A DNA stretch of 64,000 nucleotides, from contig JAMKCF010000077.1 of the NCBI GenBank assembly GCA_023634235.1, forward strand, positions 372,001 to 436,000, in the 5' to 3' direction. A program made the position numbers and the translations under genes. Under the pieces are notes generated by a model that saw only the letters and a list, made by a program, of their open reading frames with translations, did no database searches and was not told the DNA's origin. Positions 26,101-40,637 of the stretch are shown piece by piece. The stretch comes from Pisaster brevispinus. Its lineage: Eukaryota; Echinodermata; Asteroidea; Forcipulatida; Asteriidae. Within the stretch, counting starts at the first letter, position 1. Each line of letters starts with the position of its first letter.

Positions 26101-28699
26101 TCTGCACAAGTTTAGCACCACTGTAAAGCCCATCTCAAGGGCTCTCTCTACCGTGAGTTTGGGGTTGCTGACGGCTCTGTAGGCGAGGCGAGCGGCCTGG
26201 ATGTAAGCCCTACCCCTAACAGAAATTGACCCCCCCCAAAAAAAAAAAAAAAAAACCGGCTGCGAGACAAGGTCGTGCGGACCGGGGTAATGGGAATAAC
26301 TCCCGAACTAGGCATGCTAGAGAGATGAATTTTTTACCTGAATCTTCCTTAGGTATCCCTGCATCCGGAAATTGGACTTTTACGGCCGTTGCGGGCAGGC
26401 TTCACACCGGAAAAGACCAGCAAACGGGGACGCTACAAAGGCCCCGCAAAACAGCTTCATCTCGAATTTGCTGTAAAAGAGACAAACACAAAATAAGGAT
26501 GGTCAAATCACCCCCAAGGCAATATCGGATCTGCACAAGTTTAGCACCACTGTAAAGCCCGTCTCAAGGGCTCCCTCTACCGTGAGTTTGGGGTTGCTGA
26601 CGACTCTGTAGGCGAGGCGAGCGACCTGGATGTTAGCCCTACCCCTAACAGAAATTGACCCCTCCCAAAAACCGGCTGCGAGACAAGGTCGTGCGGACCG
26701 GGGTAATGGCCCAATTTAACTGTGCGGTGAATTTGGGAATAACTCCCGATCTAGGCAGGCTAGAGAGATGAAATTTTCGCCTGAATCTTCCTTAGGTATC
26801 CCCGCACCCGGAAATTGGACTTTTACGGCCAATGCGGGCAGGCTTTACACCGGAAAAGACCAGCAAACGGGGACGCTACAAAGGCCCCGCAAAACAGCTT
26901 CATCTCGAATTTGATGTAAAAGAGACAAACATAAAATAAGGATGGTCAAATCACCCCCAAGGCAATATCGGATCTGCACAAGTTTAGCACCACTGTAAAG
27001 CCCGTCTCAAGGGCTCTCTCTACCGTGAGTTTGGGGTTGCTGACGACTCTGTAGGCGAGGCGAGCGGCCTGGATGTAAGCCCTACCCCTAACAGAAATTG
27101 ACCCCCCCAAAAAAAAAAAAAAAAAAAAACCGGCTGCGAGACAAGGTCGTGCGGACCGGGGTAATGGGAATAACTCCCGAACTAGGCATGCTAGAGAGAT
27201 GAATTTTTTACCTGAATCTTCCTTAGGTATCCCTCTATCCGGAAATTGGACTTTTACGGCCGTTGCGGGCAGGCTTCACACCGGAAAAGACCAGCAAACG
27301 GGGACGCTACAAAGGCCCCGCAAAACAGCTTCATCTCGAATTTGCTGTAAAAGAGACAAACACAAAATAAGGATGGTCAAATCACCCCCAAGGCAATATC
27401 GGATCTGCACAAGTTTAGCACCACTGTAAAGCCCGTCTCAAGGGCTCCCTCTACCGTGAGTTTGGGGTTGCTGACGACTCTGTAGGCGAGGCGAGCGACC
27501 TGGATGTTAGCCCTACCCCTAACAGAAATTGACCCCTCCCAAAAACCGGCTGCGAGACAAGGTCGTGCGGACCGGGGTAATGGCCCAATTTAACTGTGCG
27601 GTGAATTTGGGAATAACTCCCGATCTAGGCATGCTAGAGAGATGAAATTTTCGCCTGAATCTTCCTTAGGTATCCCCGCACCCGGAAATTGGACTTTTAC
27701 GGCCAATGCGGGCAGGCTTTACACCGGAAAAGACCAGCAAACGGGGACGCTACAAAGGCCCCGCAAAACAGCTTCATCTCGAATTTGATGTAAAAGAGAC
27801 AAACATAAAATAAGGATGGTCAAATCACCCCCAAAGCAATATCGGATCTGCACAAGTTTAGCACCACTGTAAAGCCCGTCTCAAGGGCTCTCTCTACCGT
27901 GAGTTTGGGGTTGCTGACGACTCTGTAGGCGAGGCGAGCGGCCTGGATGTAAGCCCTACCCCTAACAGAAATTGACCCCCCCCAAAAAAAAAAAAAAAAA
28001 AACCGGCTGCGAGACAAGGTCGTGCGGACCGGGGTAATGGGAATAACTCCCGATCTAGGCATGCTAGAGAGATGAATTTTTTACCTGAATCTTCCTTAGG
28101 TATCTCTGCATCCGGAAATTGGACTTTTACGGCCGTTGCTGGCAGGCTTCACACCGGAAAAGACCAGCAAACGGGGACGCTACAAAGGCCCCGCAAAACA
28201 GCTTCATCTCGAATTTGCTGTAAAAGAGACAAACACAAAATAAGGATGGTCAAATCACCCCCAAGGCAATATCGGATCTGCACAAGTTTAGCACCACTGT
28301 AAAGCCCGTCTCAAGGGCTCCCTCTACCGTGAGTTTGGGGTTGCTGACGACTCTGTAGGCGAGGCGAGCGACCTGGATGTTAGCCCTACCCCTAACAGAA
28401 ATTGACCCCTCCCAAAAACCGGCTGCGAGACAAGGTCGTGCGGACCGGGGTAATGGCCCAATTTAACTGTGCGGTGAATTTGGGAATAACTCCCGATCTA
28501 GGCATGCTAGAGAGATGAAATTTTCGCCTGAATCTTCCTTAGGTATCCCCGCACCCGGAAATTGGACTTTTACGGCCAATGCGGGCAGGCTTTACACCGG
28601 AAAAGACCAGCAAACGGGGACGCTACAAAGGCCCCGCAAAACAGCTTCATCTCGAATTTGATGTAAAAGAGACAAACATAAAATAAGGATGGTCAAATC

Positions 28700-30610
28700 A
28701 CCCCCAAAGCAATATCGGATCTGCACAAGTTTAGCACCACTGTAAAGCCCGTCTCAAGGGCTCTCTCTACCGTGAGTTTGGGGTTGCTGACGACTCTGTA
28801 GGCGAGGCGAGCGGCCTGGATGTAAGCCCTACCCCTAACAGAAATTGACCCCCCCCAAAAAAAAAAAAAAAAACCGGCTGCGAGACAAGGTCGTGCGGAC
28901 CGGGGTAATGGGAATAACTCCCGATCTAGGCATGCTAGAGAGATGAATTTTTTACCTGAATCTTCCTTAGGTATCCCTGCATCCGGAAATTGGACTTTTA
29001 CGGCCGTTGCGGGCAGGCTTCACACCGGAAAAGACCAGCAAACGGGGACGCTACAAAGGCCCCGCAAAACAGCTTCATCTCGAATTTGCTGTAAAAGAGA
29101 CAAACACAAAATAAGGATGGTCAAATCACCCCCAAGGTAATATCGGATCTGCACAAGTTTAGCACCACTGTAAAGCCCGTCTCAAGGGCTCCCTCTACCG
29201 TGAGTTTGGGGTTGCTGACGACTCTGTAGGCGAGGCGAGCGACCTGGATGTTAGCCCTACCCCTAACAGAAATTGACCCCTCCCAAAAACCGGCTGCGAG
29301 ACAAGGTCGTGCGGACCGGGGTAATGGCCAAATTTAACTGTGCGGTGAATTTGGGAATAACTCCCGATCTAGGCATGCTAGAGAGATGAAATTTTCGCCT
29401 GAATCTTCCTTAGGTATCCCCGCACCCGGAAATTGGACTTTTACGGCCAATGCGAGCAAGCTTTACACCGGAAAAGACCAGCAAACGGGGACGCTACAAA
29501 GGCCCCGCAAAACAGCTTCATCTCGAATTTGATGAAAAAGAGACAAACATAAAATAAGGATGGTCAAATCACCCCCAAGGCAATATCGGATCTGCACAAG
29601 TTTAGCACCACTGTAAAGCCCGTCTCAAGGGCTCTCTCTACCGTGAGTTTTGGGTTGCTGACGACTCTGTAGGCGAGGCGAGCGGCCTGGATGTAAGCCC
29701 TACCCCTAACAGAAATTGACCCCCCCCAAAAAAAAAAAAAAAAACCGGCTGCGAGACAAGGTCGTGCGGACCGGGGTAATGGGAATAACTCCCGAACTAG
29801 GCATGCTAGAGAGATGAATTTTTTACCTGAATCTTCCTTAGGTATCCCTGCATCCGGAAATTGGACTTTTACGGCCGTTGCGGGCAGGCTTCACACCGGA
29901 AAAGACCATCAAACGGGGACGCTACAAAGGCCCCGCAAAACAGCTTCATCTCGAATTTGCTGTAAAAGAGACAAACACAAAATAAGGATGGTCAAATCAC
30001 CCCCAAGGCAATATCGGATCTGCACAAGTTTAGCACCACTGTAAAGCCCGTCTCAAGGGCTCCCTCTACCGTGAGTTTGGGGTTGCTGACGGCTCTGTAG
30101 GCGAGGCGAGCGACCTGGATGTTAGCCCTACCCCTAACAGAAATTGACCCCTCCCAAAAACCGGCTGCGAGACAAGGTCGTGCGGACCGGGGTAATGGCC
30201 CAATTTAACTGTGCGGTGAATTTGGGAATAACTCCCGATCTAGGCATGCTAGAGAGATGAAATTTTCGCCTGAATCTTCCTTAGGTATCCCCGCACCCGG
30301 AAATTGGACTTTTACGGCCAATGCAGGCAGGCTTTACACCGGAAAAGACCAGCAAACGGGGACGCTACAAAGGCCCCGCAAAACAGCTTCATCTCGAATT
30401 TGATGTAAAAGAGACAAACATAAAATAAGGATGGTCAAATCACCCCCAAGGCAATATCGGATCTGCACAAGTTTAGTACCACTGTAAAGCCCGTCTTAAG
30501 GGCTCTCTCTACCGTGAGTTTGGGGTTGCTGACGACTCTGTAGGCGAGGCGAGCGACCTGGATGTTAGCCCTACCCCTAACAGAAATTGACCCCTCCCAA
30601 AAACCGGCTG
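28700..30610. repeat. Long-range duplicated block, copy 1 (14.4-kb offset)
   Basis: Markers shared with a block about 14,402 bp downstream are: CCCCCAAAGC (28709), GACGGCTCTG (30091), AATGCAGGCAGG (30325), TTTAGTACC (30477) and CCGTCTTAAGG (30497). In both blocks the last B ends with A-type GACCTGGATGTTAG and a B follows. Other nearby markers, such as CCGAACTAGG near 29795, are not shared, so the relation is a mosaic. Confidence 0.8.
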
Positions 30611-31502
30611 CGAGACAAGGTCGTGCGGACCGGGGTAATGGCCCAATTTAACTGTGCGGTGAATTTGGAAATAACTCCCGATCTAGGCATGCTAGAGAGA
30701 TGAAATTTTCGCCTGAATCTTCCTTAGGTATCCCCGCACCCGGAAATTGGACTTTTACGGCCAATGCGGGCAGGCTTCACACCGGAAAAGACCAGCAAAC
30801 GGGGACGCTACAAAGGCCCCGCAAAACAGCTTCATCTCGAATTTGCTGTAAAAGAGACAAACACAAAATAAGGATGGTCAAATCACCCCCAAGGCAATAT
30901 CGGATCTGCACAAGTTTAGCACCACTGTAAAGCCCGTCTCAAGGGCTCCCTCTACCGTGAGTTTGGGGTTGCTGACGAATCTGTAGGCGAGGCGAGCGAC
31001 GTGGATGTTAGCCCTACCCCTAACAGAAATTGACCCCTCCCAAAAACCGGCTGCGAGACAAGGTCGTGCGGACCGGGGTAATGGCCCAATTTAACTGTGC
31101 GGTGAATTTGGGAATAACTCCCGATCTAGGCATGCTAGAGAGATGAAATTTTCGCCTGAATCTTCCTTAGGTATCCCCGCACCCGGAAATTGGACTTTTA
31201 CGGCCAATGCAGGCAGGCTTTACACCGGAAAAGACCAGCAAACGGGGACGCTACAAAGGCCCCGCAAAACAGCTTAATCTCGAATTTGATGTAAAAGAGA
31301 CAAACATAAAATAAGGATGGTCAAATCACCCCCAAGGCAATATCGGATCTGCACAAGTTTAGTACCACTGTAAAGCCCGTCTCAAGGGCTCTCTCTACCG
31401 TGAGTTTGGGGTTGCTGACGACTCTGTAGGCGAGGCGAGCGGCCTGGATGTTAGCCCTACCCCTAACAGAAATTGACCCCCCCAAAAAAAAAAAAAAAAA
31501 AC
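30161..31502. repeat. Run of three B-headed monomers (BBB)
   Basis: Three B heads lie at 30257, 30700 and 31143 between A anchors 29814 and 31572. The first ends with CTCTCTC and then GACCTGGATGTTAG. The second is a B/A chimera that switches between GGCCAATGCGGGCAGG and CTTCACACC, at most about 20 bp. The third ends with the mixed state GCGGCCTGGATGTTAG before a long C/A tract. The array therefore holds several different switch points within 1.3 kb. Confidence 0.9.
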
Positions 31503-31918
31503 CCGGCTGCGAGACAAGGTCGTGCGGACCGGGGTAATGGGAATAACTTCCGATCTAGGCATGCTAGAGAGATGAATTTTTTACCTGAATCTTCCTTAGG
31601 TATCCCTGCATCCGGAAATTGGACTTTTACGGCCGTTGCGGGCAGGCTTCATACCGGAAAAGACCAGCAAACGGGGACGCTACAAAGGCCCCGCAAAACA
31701 GCTTCATCTCGAATTTGCTGTAAAAGAGACAAACACAAAATAAGGATGGTCAAATCACCCCCAAGGCAATATCGGATCTGCACAAGTTTAGCACCACTGT
31801 AAAGCCCGTCTCAAGGGCTCCCTCTACCGTGAGTTTGGGGTTGCTGACGACTCTGTAGGCGAGGCGAGCGACCTGGATGTTAGCCCTACCCCTAACAGAA
31901 ATTGACCCCTCCCAAAAA

Positions 31919-32361
31919 CCGGCTGCGAGACAAGGTCGTGCGGACCGGGGTAATGGCCCAATTTAACTGTGCGGTGAATTTGGGAATAACTCCCGATCTA
32001 GGCATGCTAGAGATATGAAATTTTCGCCTGAATCTTCCTTAGGTATCCCCGCACCCGGAAATTGGACTTTTACGGCCAATGCGGGCAGGCTTTACACCGG
32101 AAAAGACCAGCAAACGGGGACGCTACAAAGGCCCCGCAAAACAGCTTCATCTCGAATTTGCTGTAAAAGAGACAAACACAAAATAAGGATGGTCAAATCA
32201 CCCCCAAGGCAATATCGGATCTGCATAAGTTTAGCACCACTGTAAAGCCCGTCTCAAGGGCTCCCTCTACCGTGAGTTTGGGGTTGCTGACGACTCTGTA
32301 GGCGAGGCGAGCGACCTGGATGTTAGCCCTACCCCTAACAGAAATTGACCCCTCCCAAAAA
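31919..32361. repeat. Chimeric B/A monomer (BB junction)
   Basis: This 443-bp unit has B states to CTTTACACC and A states from TTTGCTGTAA onward, so another B follows. The head reads AGAGATATGAAA, and a private CTGCATAAG lies near 32221. The same switch interval recurs in the units at 40195, 42378 and 54585. Confidence 0.9.
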
Positions 32362-32817
32362 CCGGCTGCGAGACAAGGTCGTGCGGACCGGGGTAATGGC
32401 CCAATTTAACTGTGCGGTGAATTTGGGAATAACTCCCGATCTAGGCATGCTAGAGAGATGAAATTTTCGCCTGAATCTTCCTTAGGTATCCCCGCACCCG
32501 GAAATTGGACTTTTACGGCCAATGCCGGCAGGCTTTACACCGGAAAAGACCAGCAAACGGGGACGCTACAAAGGCCCCGCAAAACAGCTTCATCTCGAAT
32601 TTGATGTAAAAGAGACAAACATAAAATAAGGATGGTCAAATCACCCCCAAGGCAATATCGGATCTGCACAAGTTTAGTACCACTGTAAAGCCCGTCTCAA
32701 GGGCTCTCTCTACCGTGAGTTTGGGGTTGCTGACGACTCTGTAGGCGAGGCGAGCGGCCTGGATGTAAGCCCTACCCCTAACAGAAATTGACCCCCCCCA
32801 AAAAAAAAAAAAAAAAA

Positions 32818-33243
32818 CCGGCTGCGAGACAAGGTCGTGCGGACCGGGGTAATGGGAATAACTCCCGATCTAGGCATGCTAGAGAGATGAATTTTTTACC
32901 TGAATCTTCCTTAGGTATCCCTGCATCCGGAAATTGGACTTTTACGGCCGTTGCGGGCAGGCTTCACACCGGAAAAGACCAGCAAACGGGGACGCTACAA
33001 AGGCCCCGCAAAACAGCTTCATCTCGAATTTGCTGTAAAAGAGACAAACACAAAATAAGGATGGTCAAATCACCCCCAAGGCAATATCGGATCTGCACAA
33101 GTTTAGCACCACTGTAAAGCCCGTCTCAAGGGCTCCCTCTACCGTGAGTTTGGGGTTGCTGACGACTCTGTAGGCGAGGCGAGCGGCCTGGATGTAAGCC
33201 CTACCCCTAACAGAAATTGACCCCCCCAAAAAAAAAAAAAAAA
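32818..33243. repeat. Chimeric A monomer at an AA junction
   Basis: The A body has CTCCCTC but ends GCGGCCTGGATGTAAG with a long C/A tract; anchors are 32887 and 33313, 426 bp apart. The switch interval matches that of the unit at 10623, but private markers differ, so it may be an independent event. The next head reads AAAAACGGCTG, with one C lost at the tract border. Confidence 0.88.
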
Positions 33244-34527
33244 ACGGCTGCGAGACAAGGTCGTGCGGACCGGGGTAATGGGAATAACTCCCGATCTAGG
33301 CATGCTAGAGAGATGAATTTTTTACCTGAATCTTCCTTAGGTATCCCTGCATCCGGAAATTGGACTTTTACGGCCGTTGCGGGCAGGCTTCACACCGGAA
33401 AAGACCAGCAAACGGGGACGCTACAAAGGCCCCGCAAAACAGCTTCATCTCGAATTTGCTGTAAAAGAGACAAACACAAAATAAGGATGGTCAAATCACC
33501 CCCAAGGCAATATCGGATCTGCACAAGTTTAGCACCACTGTAAAGCCCGTCTCAAGGGCTCCCTCTACCGTGAGTTTGGGGTTGCTGACGACTCTGTAGG
33601 CGAGGCGAGCGACCTGGATGTTAGCCCTACCCCTAACAGAAATTGACCCCTCCCAAAAACCGGCTGCGAGACAAGGTCGTGCGGACCGGGGTAATGGCCC
33701 AATTTAACTGTGCGGTGAATTTGGGAATAACTCCCGATCTAGGCATGCTAGAGAGATGAAATTTTCGCCTGAATCTTCCTTAGGTATCCCCGCACCCGGA
33801 AATTGGACTTTTACGGCCAATGCGGGCAGGCTTTACACCGGAAAAGACCAGCAAACGGGGACGCTACAAAGGCCCCGCAAAACAGCTTCATCTCGAATTT
33901 GATGTAAAAGAGACAAACATAAAATAAGGATGGTCAAATCACCCCCAAGGCAATATCGGATCTGCACAAGTTTAGCACCACTGTAAAGCCCGTCTCAAGG
34001 GCTCTCTCTACGGTGTGTTTGGGGTTGCTGACGACTCTGTAGGCGAGGCGAGCGGCCTGGATGTAAGCCCTACCCCTAACAGAAATTGACCCCCCCCAAA
34101 AAAAAAAAAAACCGGCTGCGAGACAAGGTCGTGCGGACCGGGGTAATGGGAATAACTCCCGATCTAGGCATGCTAGAGAGATGAATTTTTTACCTGAATC
34201 TTCCTTAGGTATCCCTGCATCCGGAAATTGGACTTTTACGGCCGTTGCGGGCAGGCTTCACACCGGAAAAGACCAGCAAACGGGGACGCTACAAAGGCCC
34301 CGCAAAACAGCTTCATCTCGAATTTGCTGTAAAAGAGACAAACACAAAATAAGGATGGTCAAATCACCCCCAAGGCAATATCGGATCTGCACAAGTTTAG
34401 CACCACTGTAAAGCCCGTCTCAAGGGCTCCCTCTACCGTGAGTTTGGGGTTGCTGACGACTCTGTAGGCGAGGCGAGCGACCTGGATGTTAGCCCTACCC
34501 CTAACAGAAATTGACCCCTCCCAAAAA

Positions 34528-34970
34528 CCGGCTGCGAGACAAGGTCGTGCGGACCGGGGTAATGGCCCAATTTAACTGTGCGGTGAATTTGGGAATAACT
34601 CCCGATCTAGGCATGCTAGAGAGATGAAATTTTCGCCTGAATCTTCCTTAGGTATCCCCGCACCCGGAAATTGGACTTTTACGGCCAATGCGGGCAGGCT
34701 TTACACCGGAAAAGACCAGCAAACGGGGACGCTACAAAGGCCCCGCAAAACAGCTTCATCTCGAATTTGATGTAAAAGAGACAAACATAAAATAAGGATG
34801 GTCAAATCACCCCCAAGGCAATATCGGATCTGCACAAGTTTAGCACCACTGTAAAGCCCGTCTCAAGGGCTCCCTCTACCGTGAGTTTGGGGTTGCTGAC
34901 GACTCTGTAGGCGAGGCGAGCGACCTGGATGTTAGCCCTACCCCTAACAGAAATTGACCCCTCCCAAAAA
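34528..34970. repeat. Chimeric B monomer with A-type end (BB junction)
   Basis: B states extend to AAACATAAAATAAGG; A states begin at GGGCTCCCTC and continue to GACCTGGATGTTAG, so a second B (head GATGAGATTTTCG near 35067) follows. The switch lies in the roughly 75 bp between these markers. Confidence 0.87.
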
Positions 34971-37900
34971 CCGGCTGCGAGACAAGGTCGTGCGGACCGG
35001 GGTAATGGCCCAATTTAACTGTGCGGTGAATTTGGGAATAACTCCCGATCTAGGCATGCTAGAGAGATGAGATTTTCGCCTGAATCTTCCTTAGGTATCC
35101 CCGCACCCGGAAATTGGACTTTTACGGCCAATGCGGGCAGGCTTTACACCGGAAAAGACCAGCAAACGGGGACGCTACAAAGGCCCCGCAAAACAGCTTC
35201 ATCTCGAATTTGATGTAAAAGAGACAAACATAAAATAAGGATGGTCAAATCACCCCCAAGGCAATATCGGATCTGCACAAGTTTAGCACCACTGTAAAGC
35301 CCGTCTCAAGGGCTCTCTCTACCGTGAGTTTGGGGTTGCTGACGACTCTGTAGGCGAGGCGAGCGGCCTGGATGTAAGCCCTACCCCTAACAGAAATTGA
35401 CCCCCCCCCAAAAAAAAAAAAAAAAACCGGCTGCGAGACAAGGTCGTGCGGACCGGGGTAATGGGAATAACTCCCGATCTAGGCATGCTAGAGAGATTAA
35501 TTTTTTACCTGAATCTTCCTTAGGTATCCCTGCATCCCGAAATTGGACTTTTACGGCCGTTGCGGGCAGGCTTCACACCGGAAAAGACCAGCAAACGGGG
35601 ACGCTACAAAGGCCCCGCAAAACAGCTTCATCTCGAATTTGCTGTAAAAGAGACAAACACAAAATAAGGATGGTCAAATCACCCCCAAGGCAATATCGGA
35701 TCTGCACGAGTTTAGTACCACTGTAAAGCCCGTCTCAAGGGCTCCCTCTACCGTGAGTTTGGGGTTGCTGACGACTCTGTAGGCGAGGCGAGCGACCTGG
35801 ATGTTAGCCCTACCCCTAACAGAAATTGACCCCTCCCAAAAACCGGCTGCGAGACAAGGTCGTGCGGACCGGGGTAATGGCCCAATTTAACTGTGCGGTG
35901 AATTTGGGAATAACTCCCGATCTAGGCATGCTAGAGAGATGAAATTTTCGCCTGAATCTTCCTTAGGTATCCCCGCACCCGGAAATTGGACTTTTACGGC
36001 CAATGCGGGCAGGCTTTACACCGGAAAAGACCAGCAAACGGGGACGCTACAAAGGCCCCGCAAAACAGCTTCATCTCGAATTTGATGTAAAAGAGACAAA
36101 CATAAAATAAGGATGGTCAAATCACCCCCAAGACAATATCGGATCTGCACAAGTTTAGCACCACTGTAAAGCCCGTCTCAAGGGCTCTCTCTACCGTGAG
36201 TTTGGGATTGCTGACGTCTCTGTAGGCGAGGCGAGCGGCCTGGATGTAAGCCCTACCCCTAACAGAAATTGACCCCCCCCCCCCAAAAAAAAAAAAACCG
36301 GCTGCGAGACAAGGTCGTGCGGACCGGGGTAATGGGAATAACTCCCGATCTAGGCATGCTAGAGAGATGAATTTTTTACCTGAATCTTCCTTAGGTATCC
36401 CTGCATCCGGAAATTGGACTTTTACGGCCGTTGCGGGCAGGCTTCACACCGGAAAAGACCAGCAAACGGGGACGCTACAAAGGCCCCGCAAAACAGCTTC
36501 ATCTCGAATTTGCTGTAATAGAGACAAACACAAAATAAGGATGGTCAAATCACCTCAAGGCAATATCGGATCTGCACAAGTTTAGCACCACTGTAAAGCC
36601 CGTCTCAAGGGCTCCCTCTACCGTGAGTTTGGGGTTGCTGACGACTCTGTAGGCGAGGCGAGCGACCTGGATGTTAGCCCTACCCCTAACAGAAATTGAC
36701 CCCTACCAAAAACCGGCTGCGAGACAAGGTCGTGCGGACCGGGGTAATGGCCCAATTTAACTGTGCGGTGAATTTGGGAATAACTCCCGATCTAGGCATG
36801 CTAGAGAGATGAAATTTTCGCCTGAATCTTCCTTAGGTATCCCCGCACCCGGAAATTGAAATTTTACGGCCAATGCGGGCAGGCTTTACACCGGAAAAGA
36901 CCAGCAAACGGGGACGCTACAAAGGCCCCGCAAAACAGCTTCATCTCGAATTTGATGTAAAAGAGACAAACATAAAATAAGGATGGTCAAATCACCCCCA
37001 AGGCAATATCGGATCTGCACAAGTTTAGCACCACTGTAAAGCCCGTCTCAAGGGCTCTCTCTACCGTGAGTTTGGGGTTGCTGACGACTCTGTAGGCGAG
37101 GCGAGCGGCCTGGATGTAAGCCCTACCCCTAACAGAAATTGACCCCCCCCCAAAAAAAAAAAAAAAAACCGGCTGCGAGACAAGGTCGTGCGGACCGGGG
37201 TAATGGGAATAACTCCCGATCTAGGCATGCTAGAGAGATGAATTTTTTACCTGAATCTTCCTTAGGTATCCCTGCATCCGGAAATTGGACTTTTACGGCC
37301 GTTGCGGGCAGGCTTCACACTGGAAAAGACCAGCAAACGGGGACGCTACAAAGGCCCCTCAAAACAGCTTCATCTCGAATTTGCTGCAAAAGAGACAAAC
37401 ACAAAATAAGGATGGTCAAATCACCCCCAAGGCAATATCGGATCTGCACAAGTTTAGCACCACTGTAAAGCCCGTCTCAAGGGCTCCCTCTACCGTGAGT
37501 TTGGGGTTGCTGACGACTCTGTAGGCGAGGCGAGCGACCTGGATGTTAGCCCTACCCCTAACAGAAATTGACCCCTCCCAAAAACCGGCTGCGAGACAAG
37601 GTCGTGCGGACCGGGGTAATGGCCCAATTTAACTGTGCGGTGAATTTGGGAATAACTCCCGATCTAGGCATGCTAGAGAGATGAAATTTTCGCCTGAATC
37701 TTCCTTAGGTATCCCCGCACCCGGAAATTGGACTTTTACGGCCAATGCTGGCAGGCTTTACACCGGAAAAGACCAGCAAACGGGGACGCTACAAAGGCCC
37801 CGCAAAACAGCTTCATCTCGAATTTGATGTAAAAGAGACAAACATAAAATAAGGATGGTCAAATCACCCCCAAGGCAATATCGGATCTGCACAAGTTTAG

Positions 37901-40194
37901 CACCACTGTAAAGCCCGTCTCAAGGGCTCTCTCTACCGTGAGTTTGGGGTTGCTGACGACTCTGTAGGCGAGGCGAGCGGCCTGGATGTAAGCCCTACCC
38001 CTAACAGAAATTGACCCCCCCCCCAAAAAAAAAAAAAACCGGCTGCGAGACAAGGTCGTGCGGACCGGGGTAATGGGAATAACTCCCGATCTAGGCATGC
38101 TAGAGAGATGAATTTTTTACCTGAATCTTCCTTAGGTATCCCTGCATCCGGAAATTGGACTTTTACGGCCGTTGCGGGCAGGCTTCACACCGGAAAAGAC
38201 CAGCAAACGGGGACGCTACAAAGGCCCCGCAAAACAGCTTCATCTCGAATTTGCTGTAAAAGAGACAAACACAAAATAAGGATGGTCAAATCACCCCCAA
38301 GGCAATATCGGATCTGCACAAGTTTAGCACCACTGTAAAGCCCGTCTCAAGGGCTCCCTCTACCGTGAGTTTGGGGTTGCTGACGACTCTGTAGGCGAGG
38401 CGAGCGACCTGGATGTTAGCCCTACCCCTAACAGAAATTGACCCCTCCCAAAAACCGGCTGCGAGACAAGGTCGTGCGGACCGGGGTAATGGCCCAATTT
38501 AACTGTGCGGTGAATTTGGGAATAACTCCCGATCTAGGCATGCTAGAGAGATGAAATTTTCGCCTGAATCTTCCTTAGGTATCCCCGCACCCGGAAATTG
38601 GACTTTTACGGCCAATGCGGGCAGGCTTTACACCGGAAAAGACCAGCAAACGGGGACGCTACAAAGGCCCCGCAAAACAGCTTCATCTCGAATTTGATGT
38701 AAAAGAGACAAACATAAAATAAGGATGGTCAAATCACCCCCAAGACAATATCGGATCTGCACAAGTTTAGCACCACTGTAAAGCCCGTCTCAAGGGCTCT
38801 CTCTACCGTGAGTTTGGGGTTGCTGACGACTCTGTAGGCGAGGCGAGCGGCCTGGATGTAAGCCCTACCCCTAACAGAAATTGACCCCCCCCTCAAAAAA
38901 AAAAAAAACTGGCTGCGAGACAAGGTCGTGCGGACCGGGGTAATGGGAATAACTCCCGATCTAGGCATGCTAGAGAGATGAATTTTTTACCTGAATCTTC
39001 CTTAGGTATCCCTGCATCCGGAAATTGGACTTTTACGGCCGTTGCGGGCAGGCTTCACACCGGAAAAGACCAGCAAACGGGGACGCTACAAAGGCCCCGC
39101 AAAACAGCTTCATCTCGAATTTGCTGTAAAAGAGACAAACACAAAATAAGGATGGTCAAATCACCCCCAAGGCAATATCGGATCTGCACAAGTTTAGCAC
39201 CACTGTAAAGCCCGTCTCAAGGGCTCCCTCTACCGTGAGTTTGGGGTTGCTGACGACTCTGTAGGCGAGGCGAGCGACCTGGATGTTAGCCCTACCCCTA
39301 ACAGAAATTGACCCCTCCCAAAAACCGGCTGCGAGACAAGGTCGTGCGGACCGGGGTAATGGCCCAATTTAACTGTGCGGTGAATTTGGGAATAACTCCC
39401 GATCTAGGCATGCTAGAGAGATGAAATTTTCGCCTGAATCTTCCTTAGGTATCCCCGCACCCGGAAATTGGACTTTTACGGCCAATGCGGGCAGGCTTTA
39501 CACCGGAAAAGACCAGCAAACGGGGACGCTACAAAGGCCCCGCAAAACAGCTTCATCTCGAATTTGATGTAAAAGAGACAAACATAAAATAAGGATGGTC
39601 AAATCACCCCCAAGGCAATATTGGATCTGCACAAGTTTAGCACCACTGTAAAGCCCGTCTCAAGGGCTCTCTCTACCGTGAGTTTGGGGTTGCTGACGAC
39701 TCTGTAGGCGAGGCGAGCGGCCTGGATGTAAGCCCTACCCCTAACAGAAATTGACCCCCCCAAAAAAAAAAAAAAAAACCGGCTGCGAGACAAGGTCGTG
39801 CGGACCGGGGTAATGGGAATAACTCCCGATCTAGGCATGCTAGAGAGATGAATTTTTTACCTGAATCTTCCTTAGGTATCCCTGCATCCGGAAATTGGAC
39901 TTTTACGGCCGTTGCGGGCAGGCTTCACACCGGAAAAGACCAGCAAACGGGGACGCTACAAAGGCCCCGCAAAACAGCTTCATCTCGAATTTGCTGTAAA
40001 AGAGACAAACACAAAATAAGGATGGTCAAATCACCCCCAAGGCAATATCGGATCTGCAAAAGTTTAGCACCACTGTAAAGCCCGTCTCAAGGGCTCCCTC
40101 TACCGTGAGTTTGGGGTTGCTGACGACTCTGTAGGCGAGGCGAGCGACCTGGATGTTAGCCCTACCCCTAACAGAAATTGACCCCTCCCAAAAA

Positions 40195-40637
40195 CCGGCT
40201 GCGAGACAAGGTCGTGCGGACCGGGGTTATGGCCCAATTTAACTGTGCGGTGAATTTGGGAATAACTCCCGATCTAGGCATGCTAGAGAGATGAAATTTT
40301 CGCCTGAATCTTCCTTAGGTATCCCCGCACCCGGAAATTGGACTTTTACGGCCAATGCGGGCAGGCTTTACACCGGAAAAGACCAGCAAACGGGGACGCT
40401 ACAAAGGCCCCGCAAAACAGCTTCATCTCGAATTTGCTGTAAAAGAGACAAACACAAAATAAGGATGGTCAAATCACCCCCAAGGCAATATCGGATCTGC
40501 ACAAGTTTAGCACCACTGTAAAGCCCGTCTCAAGGGCTCCCTCTACCGTGAGTTTGGGGTTGCTGACGACTCTGTAGGCGAGGCGAGCGACCTGGATGTT
40601 AGCCCTACCCCTAACAGAAATTGACCCCTCCCAAAAA
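40195..40637. repeat. Chimeric B/A monomer (BB junction)
   Basis: This 443-bp unit has a B head and A end, with the switch between CTTTACACC and TTTGCTG. It carries GGGGTTATGG near 40228, and the preceding A has CTGCAAAAGTTT near 40059, the same pair of markers found at 17.8-18.0 and 21.3-21.5 kb. This segment is probably a distant relative of that block. Confidence 0.87.
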